Below are positions 11,801-17,625 of a DNA stretch of 64,000 nucleotides, piece after piece; the first letter of the stretch is position 1; every line of letters starts with the position of its first letter. Made by a program: the position numbers and the translations under genes. The DNA is taken from the NCBI RefSeq assembly GCF_013373795.3, contig NZ_CP088022.1, positions 1,612,001 through 1,676,000 of the forward strand. The letters run 5' to 3'. Source of the stretch: Bradyrhizobium quebecense. GTDB taxonomy: Bacteria; Pseudomonadota; Alphaproteobacteria; Rhizobiales; Xanthobacteraceae. The notes under the pieces were generated by a model. The model was not told where the DNA came from and did no database searches. It worked only from the letters and a program-made list of their open reading frames with translations.

Positions 11801-14800
11801 CTTCGACGGCGGTCTTGCCGGCGGCAACTTCACTGGCACCCAGGATATCCACGACACCAATGCATCGGCGACGATCGCGACCGAGAACTTCTCGGGTGCG
11901 TTCACCATCGGCAATACCAACCTGTACGGCGCCGATGGTGCCGGCGCGACGACGATCAACTACACGCTCGGCCTTCACAGCGGCGTCGCCAATGGCAGCG
12001 CCAGCGGTCTGACCCATGCCGGCAGCACGATCTTCCTGTATCTCGACAGCGTGACCGGCATCGTGACCGGTTCGACCTCGGCGACGCAGGTCGGCATCAA
12101 CGCGGGCAACACGGTGTTCACGCTGAGCGTCGGTCTGACCACAGGCATCGTGACGCTGACCCAGCTGGAGTCGATCGACCATACGCAGACCGATACCTAC
12201 AGCGGCTCCTACATCAATGATGTGAAGCAGCTGGCTGCGAACCTGATCGATCTGAAGGCAAGCGCGTTCACGACCGACAGCGAAGGCGACAAGACGGTCA
12301 CGGCTTCGGCTTCGGTGGACGTCGGCCACCAGATCCAGTTCGGTGACGACGGTCCGCAGACCCCGACGGTGACGCTCGCGGCCTTCACGGCGCCGGTGCT
12401 GCTGACGTTCGACGGCGGCCTGGCCGGCGGCAATTTCGTCGGCACCCAGGATATCCACGACACCAACCCGTCGGCGACGATCGCGACCGAGAACTTCTCC
12501 GGTGCGTTCACCTTCGGCAATACCAACCTGTACGGCGCCGACGGCGCCGGTGCGACGACGATCAACTACTCGATCGGCCTGCACGCCGGCGTGGCCAATG
12601 GCAGCGCCAGCGGTCTGACCCATGCCGGCAGCACGATCTTCCTGTATCTCGACAGCGTGACCGGCATCGTGACCGGTTCGACGTCGGCCACACAGGCCGG
12701 CATCAACGCCGGCAACACGGCGTTCACACTAAGCGTCGGTCTCACCACAGGCATCGTGACGCTGACGCAGTTCGAATCAATCGACCATTCGCAGACCGAT
12801 ACCTACAGCGGCTCCTACATCAATGATGTGAAGCAGCTGGCTGCGAACCTGATCGATCTGAAGGCAAGCGCGTTCACCACCGACAGTGAAGGCGACAAGA
12901 CGGTCACGGCCTCGGCCTCGATCGACATCGGTCACCAGATCGAGTTCGGCGACGATGGTCCGAAGGCACCGACGCTGACGGTGAGTGCGGCGACGGTGGG
13001 CGTGGACGAGACGCCCGGCGTTCAGACGGTCAGTGGCGCGAGCGACGTTCTTGGCTCGACCGCGATCACGTTCAACGGCGTGGCGAATACGGTTGCCGGA
13101 CTGTTTGCGACCGTCGCGAACGCGGGCACCGATACCGACGTATCGTCCGCGGTGCTGGACAACGGTGCGCTCAGCTTTGCCTCCACGGGTGCCAGCAGCA
13201 TCCTGACCTTGACCGGTGGCAGCTACGGGGCGGATGGTCCGGGCACGACGACCTACGCCCTGACCGTACTGAATGCCGCGTCTGGCCTGACCCTGACGGA
13301 CGGCACAGCCATCACGCTGTCGCTCGACGCCAGCGGCCGGATCATCGGTACGGCCGGCGTCGATGCCGCCAATCCCAGCCTGAGCAACAAGGTGGCGTTT
13401 GCGATCGCCATCGATCCGGCGACCGGTCAGCTCTATGTGGCGGAGTACCTCTCGCTCCACCAGCCCGACACCACCAACCCCAACGACGCTGTTTCGCTGG
13501 CGGCCGGCAAGATCGGTGCGACTGTCACGATGACCGATTCCGACGGTGATCATACGTCGGCTTCCGCCGACATCGGCACCCACATCAGCTTCCTCGACGA
13601 CGGCCCGACGCTCGGCGCATTCGTCAACGGGACGCTGCCGAACGACATCGGCTCGGTGAACGGCACCTTCGCCGTTAACTTCGGCGCCGACGGATTCGGC
13701 GGTTTCACGCTCACCGGTCCGAGCATTACGGGCATCACCTACTCGACGGTCGCGTTGACCGATGCCAGCGGTCACGCGATCGGCACGGAGCTGATCGGGT
13801 CGGCCGGCGCGACGCAGGTGTTCGATCTGAAGGTGTTCGAGGACGGCACCTACACGTTCGACCTGCTTCATCCGCAGGCGTCGACTGTCGTCACCGATTC
13901 ACTCCTCGGCCTGACCAGCGGACACGTTACGTGGGCCGAACTTGCCGATGGCAGCATCGAATTCTTCTCGGCTGGCTTCGTCAACTCCTCGACGCAAGGC
14001 TTCGGCGTCGGGAACAACTTCCTGAACTTTGGCGAAACGTTCAATATGGAGTTCCACGTTCCGGGCACAGGGATCGGCGTTGATAACCCGCCGAACTCGA
14101 ATCCGCAGTTCGTGGACTCCGTGAACTTCAGCGTCAATTCCGGCAACGTGGGGGATTCGGTATCCTGGACTGCGACTGACACCGTGCATGGCACGACGCA
14201 ATCCGGGACGGCGTCGGTGGATGCGACGGGGCATCTGCTGATCGACCCGACGATCTCGTTCAATTCCCTTCAAATCACCGGAAGCACGCCTGGCGAATCC
14301 ATTCGCTTGACGGCGGCCGACGTGTCGCAGACGGTTCTGCCGTCCGATCAGAACCTGTCGTTCGGGATCGTGGCGACGGATGGCGATGGCGACCATACGA
14401 CGTCGTCCACGCTGGGTATTCACGTCGTCGCCGGCGATTCGAGCGGCAACTTCACGCTGACGGGCGGTGCGACCGCCGACGTCATCGCGACCAGCTCGCA
14501 CATCGACACTATTGTTGGTGGCGGCGGCATGGATATCGTCGACTACCGCGACGATACGACCGGTGTCACAGTCAACCTGCAGACCGGTACCGGTACTGGT
14601 GGCACGGCCCAGGGCGATACCTACAGCGGGATCGAGGGCATTCTCGGCGGCAGCGGCAATGACACCCTGACCGGCCTCGCCGCCGGCGGCAACTTCCTCG
14701 ACGGTGGTGCCGGCAACGACATCCTGAACGGCGGTGCCGGCAACGACACCTTCGTCCTGACGCTCAATGGCGGCGGACACGACACCATCAACAACTTCAA

Positions 14801-15059
14801 CGCGCTGTCCGACCAGATCTTCGTCAACCTCGGCGACAACCTGTCGATCGGCCAGGCGTCGACCGTCGCCGCGGCCAACTTCCATGTCGGCGACGAGACC
14901 AACGCCGCAACGTGGAATGGCGGTACAGGCAAGGAGTTCGTGTTCAACAACACGACCCATGAACTGTGGTATTCGGCCAGCGGCACCGGCGCCGACAGGG
15001 TGGACCTTGCTCACGTCAGCACCGGGGTGCCGGCCGCGGCAAACGTTCACGCCTACTGA
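2880..15059 (+). CDS. Giant type I secreted RTX adhesin with 15 tandem repeats
   Basis: A 4059-residue surface or secreted adhesin. Order of parts: a conserved N-terminal module (about 1-125; FSSIANEKITLVHIG, VQEFASLFPI) without a Sec signal; a Pro-rich linker; one repeat-like domain starting near DESFLTAATNGG; 15 repeats of about 200 residues (about 350-3360), each opening near LTFDGGLAGGNF and closing at QFGDDGP; two or three more divergent domains resembling the DUF5801 type; and an RTX block near the C-terminus (GGSGNDTL, LDGGAGNDIL, NGGAGNDTF), followed by a type I secretion tail. The start is the ATG at 2880 behind GGAG; a TTG lies two codons earlier. The adjacent LapG-like protease and type I exporter genes suggest a LapA-like role in attachment or biofilm formation. 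A di-alanine motif PAAD at residues 122-125 is a candidate protease site. Unit-level function is inferred. Confidence 0.9.
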   Translation: MQGSFQVAQATGTGNSTNSAPVRIYKLTKPLTDQAVVVNLGYDQKAKVDFSSIANEKITLVHIGEKLIILFDNQSTVTVEPFFDSRADGQNNVTIEMAPGRDVSVQEFASLFPISTDSSVLPAADNGGNSNGNAQASGANFSPFAVDPLDPVPTNPLAPQEEIPPLPPGEQPPGFVLNGIAPPPTISGGLVPQLIVDESFLTAATNGGVAGSGQGPAGTTVASVQVSFNVIVPGGQQSLTYALSISSPHADSGLIDSGTGQHVLLTVNAAGVVEGRTAIGGDLVFTVAVDATGHVTLTDLRAVHEGTPGDFNEGITLASGLVTLTATVTDNFGQSATATADVGSHLTILDDGPVSPTVTVSGVEPVALTFDGGLAGGNFVGAQTAGDTNPSPTVASVSFAGAFTFGNLNVAGADGGATTINYTLGFHTGVTDGSASGLTHAGSAIFLYDVGGVITGSTSATAGGINAGNTVFTLSVGLTTGVVTLTQLESIDHSQTDTYNGSYINDVKQLAANLIDLKASAITTDRDGDSSPTISALLDMGGNVRFGDDGPQTPTVTVSGAKTGELLTFDGGLAGGNFTGTQDIHDTNASATIATEDFSGAFTIGNTNLYGADGAGATTINYTVGLHAGVADGSASGLTHAGSTIFLYDVGGVITGSTSATAGGINAGNTVFTLSVGLTTGIVTLTQLESIDHSQTDTYNGSYINDVQQIAANLVDLTASGFVTDSEGDKTVTASASVDVGHQIQFGDDGPQTPTVTLAAFTAPVLLTFDGGLAGGNFVGTQDIHDTNASATIATEDFSGAFTIGNTNLYGADGPGATTINYTVGLHAGVADGSASGLTHAGSAIFLYDVGGVITGSTSATAGGINAGNTVFTLSVGLTTGIVTLTQLESIDHSQTDTYNGSYINDVQQIAANLVDLTASAFVTDSEGDKTVTASASVDVGHQIQFGDDGPQTPTVTLAAFTAPVLLTFDGGLPGGNFTGTQDIHDTNASATIATEDFSGAFTIGNTNLYGADGAGATTINYTVGLHAGVADGSASGLTHAGSTIFLYDVGGVITGSTSATAGGINAGNTVFTLSVGLTTGIVTLTQLESIDHTQTDTYNGSYINDIQQIASNLVDLTASAFTTDSEGDKTVTASASVDVGHQIEFGDDGPQTPTVTLAAFTAPVLLTFDGGLAGGNFTGTQDIHDTNASATIATEDFSGAFTIGNTNLYGADGPGATTINYTVGLHAGVADGSASGLTHAGSTIFLYDVGGVITGSTSATAGGINAGNTVFTLSVGLTTGIVTLTQLESIDHTQTDTYNGSYINDIQQIASNLVDLTASAFTTDSEGDKTVTASASVDVGHQIEFGDDGPQTPTVTLAAFTAPVLLTFDGGLAGGNFTGTQDIHDTNASATIATEDFSGAFTIGNTNLYGADGPGATTINYTVGLHAGVADGSASGLTHAGSTIFLYDVGGVITGSTSATAGGINAGNTVFTLSVGLTTGIVTLTQLESIDHSQTDTYNGSYINDVQQIAANLVDLTASGFVTDSEGDKTVTASASVDVGHQIQFGDDGPQTPTVTLAAFTAPVLLTFDGGLAGGNFVGTQDIHDTNASATIATEDFSGAFTIGNTNLYGADGPGATTINYTVGLHAGVADGSASGLTHAGSAIFLYDVGGVITGSTSATAGGINAGNTVFTLSVGLTTGIVTLTQLESIDHTQTDTYNGSYINDVQQIAANLVDLTASAFVTDSEGDKTVTASASVDVGHQIQFGDDGPQTPTVTLAAFTAPVLLTFDGGLPGGNFTGTQDIHDTNASATIATEDFSGAFTIGNTNLYGADGAGATTINYTVGLHAGVADGSASGLTHAGSTIFLYDVGGVITGSTSATAGGINAGNTVFTLSVGLTTGIVTLTQLESIDHSQTDTYNGSYINDIKQLAANLVDLTASAFTTDSEGDKTVTVSASVDVGHQIQFGDDGPQAPTASLAAFNAPVLLTFDGGLAGGNFVGTQDIHDTNASATIATEDFSGAFTIGNTSLYGADGAGSTTISYTLGLHTGVADGSASGLTHAGSTIFLYDVGGVITGSTSATAGGINAGNTVFTLSVGLTTGIVTLTQLESIDHSQTDTYNGSYINDVKQLAANLIDLTASGFVTDSEGDKSVTATASVDVGHQIEFGDDGPQTPTVTLAAFTAPVLLTFDGGLAGGNFVGTQDIHDTNPSATIATENFSGAFTFGNTNLYGADGAGATTINYTVGLHTGVADGSASGLTHAGSTIFLYDVGGVITGSTSATAGGINAGNTVFTLSVGLTTGIVTLTQLESIDHSQTDTYNGSYISDIQQITANLVDLTASAFTTDSEGDKTVTASASVDVGHQIEFGDDGPQTPTVTLAAFTAPVLLTFDGGLPGGNFVGTQDIHDTNPSATIATEDFSGAFTISNTNLYGADGAGATTINYTLGLHAGVANGSASGLTHAGSTIFLYLDSLTGIVTGSTSATQGGIAAGNTVFTLSVGLTTGIVTLTQLESIDHTQTDTYSGSYINDIKQLAANLIDLKASAFTTDSEGDKTVTVSASVDVGHQIQFGDDGPQTPTVTLAAFTAPVLLTFDGGLAGGNFTGTQDIHDTNASATIATEDFSGAFTIGNTNLYGADGAGATTINYTLGLHAGVANGSASGLTHAGSTIFLYLDGVTGVVTGSTSATQGGINAGNTVFTLSVGLTTGIVTLTQLESIDHTQTDTYSGSYINDIKQLAANLIDLKASAFTTDSEGDKTVTASASVDVGHQIQFGDDGPQTPTVTLAAFTAPVLLTFDGGLAGGNFTGTQDIHDTNPSATIATENFSGAFTIGNTNLYGADGAGATTINYTLGLHAGVANGSASGLTHAGSTIFLYLDGVTGVVTGSTSATQVGINAGNTVFTLSVGLTTGIVTLTQLESIDHTQTDTYSGSYINDIKQLAANLIDLKASAFTTDSEGDKTVTASASVDVGHQIQFGDDGPQTPTVTLAAFTAPVLLTFDGGLAGGNFTGTQDIHDTNASATIATENFSGAFTIGNTNLYGADGAGATTINYTLGLHSGVANGSASGLTHAGSTIFLYLDSVTGIVTGSTSATQVGINAGNTVFTLSVGLTTGIVTLTQLESIDHTQTDTYSGSYINDVKQLAANLIDLKASAFTTDSEGDKTVTASASVDVGHQIQFGDDGPQTPTVTLAAFTAPVLLTFDGGLAGGNFVGTQDIHDTNPSATIATENFSGAFTFGNTNLYGADGAGATTINYSIGLHAGVANGSASGLTHAGSTIFLYLDSVTGIVTGSTSATQAGINAGNTAFTLSVGLTTGIVTLTQFESIDHSQTDTYSGSYINDVKQLAANLIDLKASAFTTDSEGDKTVTASASIDIGHQIEFGDDGPKAPTLTVSAATVGVDETPGVQTVSGASDVLGSTAITFNGVANTVAGLFATVANAGTDTDVSSAVLDNGALSFASTGASSILTLTGGSYGADGPGTTTYALTVLNAASGLTLTDGTAITLSLDASGRIIGTAGVDAANPSLSNKVAFAIAIDPATGQLYVAEYLSLHQPDTTNPNDAVSLAAGKIGATVTMTDSDGDHTSASADIGTHISFLDDGPTLGAFVNGTLPNDIGSVNGTFAVNFGADGFGGFTLTGPSITGITYSTVALTDASGHAIGTELIGSAGATQVFDLKVFEDGTYTFDLLHPQASTVVTDSLLGLTSGHVTWAELADGSIEFFSAGFVNSSTQGFGVGNNFLNFGETFNMEFHVPGTGIGVDNPPNSNPQFVDSVNFSVNSGNVGDSVSWTATDTVHGTTQSGTASVDATGHLLIDPTISFNSLQITGSTPGESIRLTAADVSQTVLPSDQNLSFGIVATDGDGDHTTSSTLGIHVVAGDSSGNFTLTGGATADVIATSSHIDTIVGGGGMDIVDYRDDTTGVTVNLQTGTGTGGTAQGDTYSGIEGILGGSGNDTLTGLAAGGNFLDGGAGNDILNGGAGNDTFVLTLNGGGHDTINNFNALSDQIFVNLGDNLSIGQASTVAAANFHVGDETNAATWNGGTGKEFVFNNTTHELWYSASGTGADRVDLAHVSTGVPAAANVHAY
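3927..12950 (+). repeat. Array of 15 tandem ~600-bp coding repeats
   Basis: The anchor encoding LTFDGG recurs at 3984, 4581, 5181, 5781, 6381, 6981, 7581, 8181, 8781, 9381, 9981, 10587, 11193, 11799 and 12405. Spacing is exactly 600 bp for units 2-11. It becomes 606 bp from unit 11 onward because GGVITGST-type text is replaced by a version two residues longer (LDSLTGIVTG type). Synonymous positions are largely conserved too. Bases 5923-6640 are identical to 6523-7240, and 5571-6076 are identical to 7971-8476, so single-unit and four-unit (2400 bp) duplications are both visible. Confidence 0.97.
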
Positions 15060-15080
15060 TCGGCCCTGACAAGTTCTGCA

Positions 15081-15106
15081 AACCCCGTCGAATCTTCGAC
15101 GGGGTT
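15081..15106. terminator. Bidirectional intrinsic terminator
   Basis: A near-perfect palindrome (AACCCCGTCGA, loop ATCT, TCGACGGGGTT) is followed on the plus strand by TGTTTTTG. It lies 21 bases after the adhesin stop and just before the convergent protease gene ends, so it can stop transcription from both sides. Confidence 0.85.
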
Positions 15107-15125
15107 TGTTTTTGCCCGCGTGCCG

Positions 15126-16139
15126 TTACATCAGCACGGGCAAGAAGCCGGGGAGCGGGCTTGCGGCGTCGAGCTGCTCCGCGCCGGTCCACTCGGCGTC
15201 CGCCGCATTGGCAGCCGCCGGTGCCGCGTCGAGCTCGTCGCCCAGCGGAAGCCGCTTGGCGTAGGGGGCGGCAAACAGCTGGACGCCGTGCTCGTTGATC
15301 GCAAACATCGGCGTGAAGTTGTCGAGGTCGCCGTCGTCGATCAGCTCGGAACGGCGGCTGTCCAGGATCAGCCAATGGCCGTCCAGCCGCGCTACCAACA
15401 CGGCATGATCCTGGCGGATGGCGCGATCGCGGCCGAGCACCAGGCGCAGCTCCTCGCGCGGGAAGCCGGCTTCGCTGAGCGCGATGTATTTTGCGATCGC
15501 GTAGTCCTCGCAATCGCCCTTGCCGGTGGCAAAGGTGGCGAGCGGAGCCGTCCAGCGGTCGGCTTCGCCGTGCTGCGCGAAGTCGCTGACATAGCGGATC
15601 GCCTGGTTGACGGCGCGGTTTGCCTCATCCAGCCGGTCGCGTCCGGATCTGGATTTGACCGCGTTGATCAGGCGCAGGAATTGCGCGGCATTGGGCGGGC
15701 AACCGGCGGCGTTCTCCCGGCAATGCTCGAGGACGGTCTGCTCCCTTGCGAGATCGGATTCGAGGCCGCGCCATTTGCGCCACAGGCCGTTTTCCGGTGC
15801 GCGGAAGGTGAACAGGCCGAACGGCTCGGCGCCAACGGGCGGCAGCGGCTTCGCCGCGGGAAGTGCGTCGGTCGCCGTATTCAGCGGCGCGAGCGCGGCG
15901 GTGCGAATGGCGTTCGGACCACGGCCGCGCTGCCGGTCGAGCTTGGCCAGCACGTCGGTGATGGTGAAGAAGGTGGCAGGCGGGCGGTTCGATGCGGCAT
16001 CCGAGGCCGGCGCGAGCTCGCCGGCGGGATTGCCGAGAGGCAGCTCGTCCGCGGCAAACGCGGACGACGCTGCGCAAAGACTTATTGAAAATGCAGCCAC
16101 GGCGATGACCGCCGACGAAGCAATCTTCAGCGACTTCAT
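15126..16139 (-). CDS. LapG-like periplasmic cysteine protease (BTLCP family)
   Basis: A 337-residue exported protein of the bacterial transglutaminase-like cysteine proteinase family (DUF920/BTLCP), to which LapG of Pseudomonas belongs. The signal peptide (MKSLKIASSAVIAVAAFSIS, then SSAFAADE) directs it to the periplasm. The catalytic triad is visible: C210 in KGDCEDYA, H245 in QDHAVLVA and D260 in WLILDSRR. The family cleaves large RTX adhesins behind a di-alanine site and releases them from the outer-membrane channel. The gene is convergent with the giant adhesin and close to the exporter genes, so that adhesin is the likely substrate. The start at 16139 is chosen for the signal peptide and a GGGAC upstream. 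Activity and calcium dependence are family knowledge. Confidence 0.88.
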   Translation of the reverse strand: MKSLKIASSAVIAVAAFSISLCAASSAFAADELPLGNPAGELAPASDAASNRPPATFFTITDVLAKLDRQRGRGPNAIRTAALAPLNTATDALPAAKPLPPVGAEPFGLFTFRAPENGLWRKWRGLESDLAREQTVLEHCRENAAGCPPNAAQFLRLINAVKSRSGRDRLDEANRAVNQAIRYVSDFAQHGEADRWTAPLATFATGKGDCEDYAIAKYIALSEAGFPREELRLVLGRDRAIRQDHAVLVARLDGHWLILDSRRSELIDDGDLDNFTPMFAINEHGVQLFAAPYAKRLPLGDELDAAPAAANAADAEWTGAEQLDAASPLPGFLPVLM

Positions 16140-16359
16140 AATGACGTCCCCAATGTCGGGGACCGTCAACGTCTGTGCGTCGATCTGCCTCCCCGCTGTT
16201 ATCGGGACGCAGACTGGCGCCTGGGCCGCTTAAGCAGAGTTAAGTGGAGGGGGCTGCTCCTGGATTGTCGGGAAGGCGGTCAATCCAGGGTTTGCCGGTT
16301 CGTTCGAAATTGAACGACCGCAGGTCATGATCGGTTAACCACGCACTCCGGGGCCCCGA
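16140..16359. other. Intergenic region with an inverted repeat
   Basis: A 220-base gap between the protease and the exporter operon, both on the minus strand. It contains CTGGATTG at 16260-16267 and CAATCCAG at 16281-16288, an 8-bp inverted repeat with a 13-base loop. This could be a weak terminator or processing hairpin for the HlyD transcript, but no U-tract follows. The protease promoter should lie near 16140-16240. Confidence 0.3.
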
Positions 16360-17610
16360 TCAGCGTTCGCGCAGGGCCTCGTCACGCAGCAGCCGAGCGG
16401 GCTTGACGATGTAGTCCAGCACGGACTTCTCGCCGGTCAGCACTTCGACCGTGGTCACCATTCCCGGAATGATCGGCAGCGGATGCTGCTCGCTGCCGAG
16501 ATGGTTCTTATCGGTGCGTACCATGACCCGATAGAAGGTCTCCTGACGTTCGGTCTTCTCCGCCTTGTCGTCGACGATCGTATCGGCGCTGATGCGCTCG
16601 ACCTTGCCCTTCAGCGATCCATAGACCGAGGAATCATAGGCGCTGATCTTCACCACCGCGTCCTGGTTGGGACGGATAAAGGCGATGTCCTGGGGACGAA
16701 TCCGGCCTTCGACCAGCAGCGTGTCGTCCAGAGGCACGATATCCATCAGGTTGGCGCCGGGCGCCACGACGGCGCCGATGGTGCTGACGTTCAGTTTGTT
16801 GACGATGCCGTGGACCGGCGCCTTCAGGTCGGTGCGGCGCACCCGGTCCTGGGCGGATTTGATGTTCTCATCGAGGACGGCGAGGTCGCCACGCGATTTG
16901 GCGAGGTCCTCATCGGCCTGCGAGCGGAAGGACGTGGTGATGTTCGCGATCTTCGATTGCGCCTCCGCCAGCTGTCCCTTCATCTCGGTTGCCTGTCGGT
17001 CAAGCCGCAGCATTTCGATCTCTGGTACGACCTTCTGATCATAGAGCCTGCGGGTCAGGGTCTGCTCGCGTTCCAGGAGCTTGAGGGAGCCGCTGAGGCG
17101 AGTGACCTGCTGATTGAGGACGTCGATGTCCTGCGCGACCTTCTGGGCCCGCATCTTGAACACGCTGGCCTCGGTCGCGACGGCGGCAGGAACCACCTTG
17201 TCGATTTCATCCGGAAAGCTGATCTCGCTTCGTCCGCGCGCCTCGGCCTCGAGGCGGGCCACCCGCGCCGCCGCCGCCGCGCGGCGCTCGCGGATTTCGC
17301 CGAACTCGGAGGCGAACTTCGTGTCTTCGATGCGCATCAGGGACTGGCCCTGCTGAACGATGTCGCCTTCCCGCACCAGGATGTCGCCGACGATGCCGCC
17401 TTCGAGCGATTGGACCACCTGCATCTGCCGCGACGGCACGACGCGACCGCTGCCGCGCTTGACCTCATCCAGCACTGCAAAGTGAGCCCAGATCAGAAAC
17501 GTCCCAAGCAGCGCGCAGGACGTCCACAGCAGCATGCGCGAGGTGCGCGGCGTGCGCAGCAGCGCCGCGGACCGGATATCATTTGCAAATGCAAAATCGG
17601 AAGATGCCAT
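16360..17610 (-). CDS. Type I secretion membrane fusion protein (HlyD/LapC family)
   Basis: A 416-residue periplasmic adaptor that bridges the inner-membrane ABC exporter and the outer-membrane channel. It has a short cytoplasmic N-terminus, one membrane segment at about residues 26-46 (MLLWTSCALLGTFLIWAHF), a lipoyl/biotinyl-like segment (VVQSLEGGIVGDILVREGD), a long coiled-coil hairpin (about 90-260), the second lipoyl half (DLKAPVHGIVNKLNVSTIG) and a beta-barrel C-terminus (LPIIPGMVTTVEVLTGEKS). Length and order match HlyD/PrtE-type proteins. It starts 15 bases after the ABC gene stop, so the two are one operon. Confidence 0.93.
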   Translation of the reverse strand: MASSDFAFANDIRSAALLRTPRTSRMLLWTSCALLGTFLIWAHFAVLDEVKRGSGRVVPSRQMQVVQSLEGGIVGDILVREGDIVQQGQSLMRIEDTKFASEFGEIRERRAAAAARVARLEAEARGRSEISFPDEIDKVVPAAVATEASVFKMRAQKVAQDIDVLNQQVTRLSGSLKLLEREQTLTRRLYDQKVVPEIEMLRLDRQATEMKGQLAEAQSKIANITTSFRSQADEDLAKSRGDLAVLDENIKSAQDRVRRTDLKAPVHGIVNKLNVSTIGAVVAPGANLMDIVPLDDTLLVEGRIRPQDIAFIRPNQDAVVKISAYDSSVYGSLKGKVERISADTIVDDKAEKTERQETFYRVMVRTDKNHLGSEQHPLPIIPGMVTTVEVLTGEKSVLDYIVKPARLLRDEALRER

Positions 17611-17625
17611 AATATATGTTGCTCG

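Noticed and set aside
3618..12623. Very long minus-strand open frames (over 1200 and 1700 codons) antisense to the adhesin repeats
   Set aside because: They keep a 600-bp period identical to the sense repeats, lack ribosome binding sites, and have Arg/Val/Asp-biased antisense composition. They are open because of the GC-rich third positions of the sense codons.
3927..12950. The regularly spaced repeats as a CRISPR-like array
   Set aside because: Units are 600 bp, keep the reading frame and encode a protein domain; there are no short repeats with unique spacers and no cas genes.
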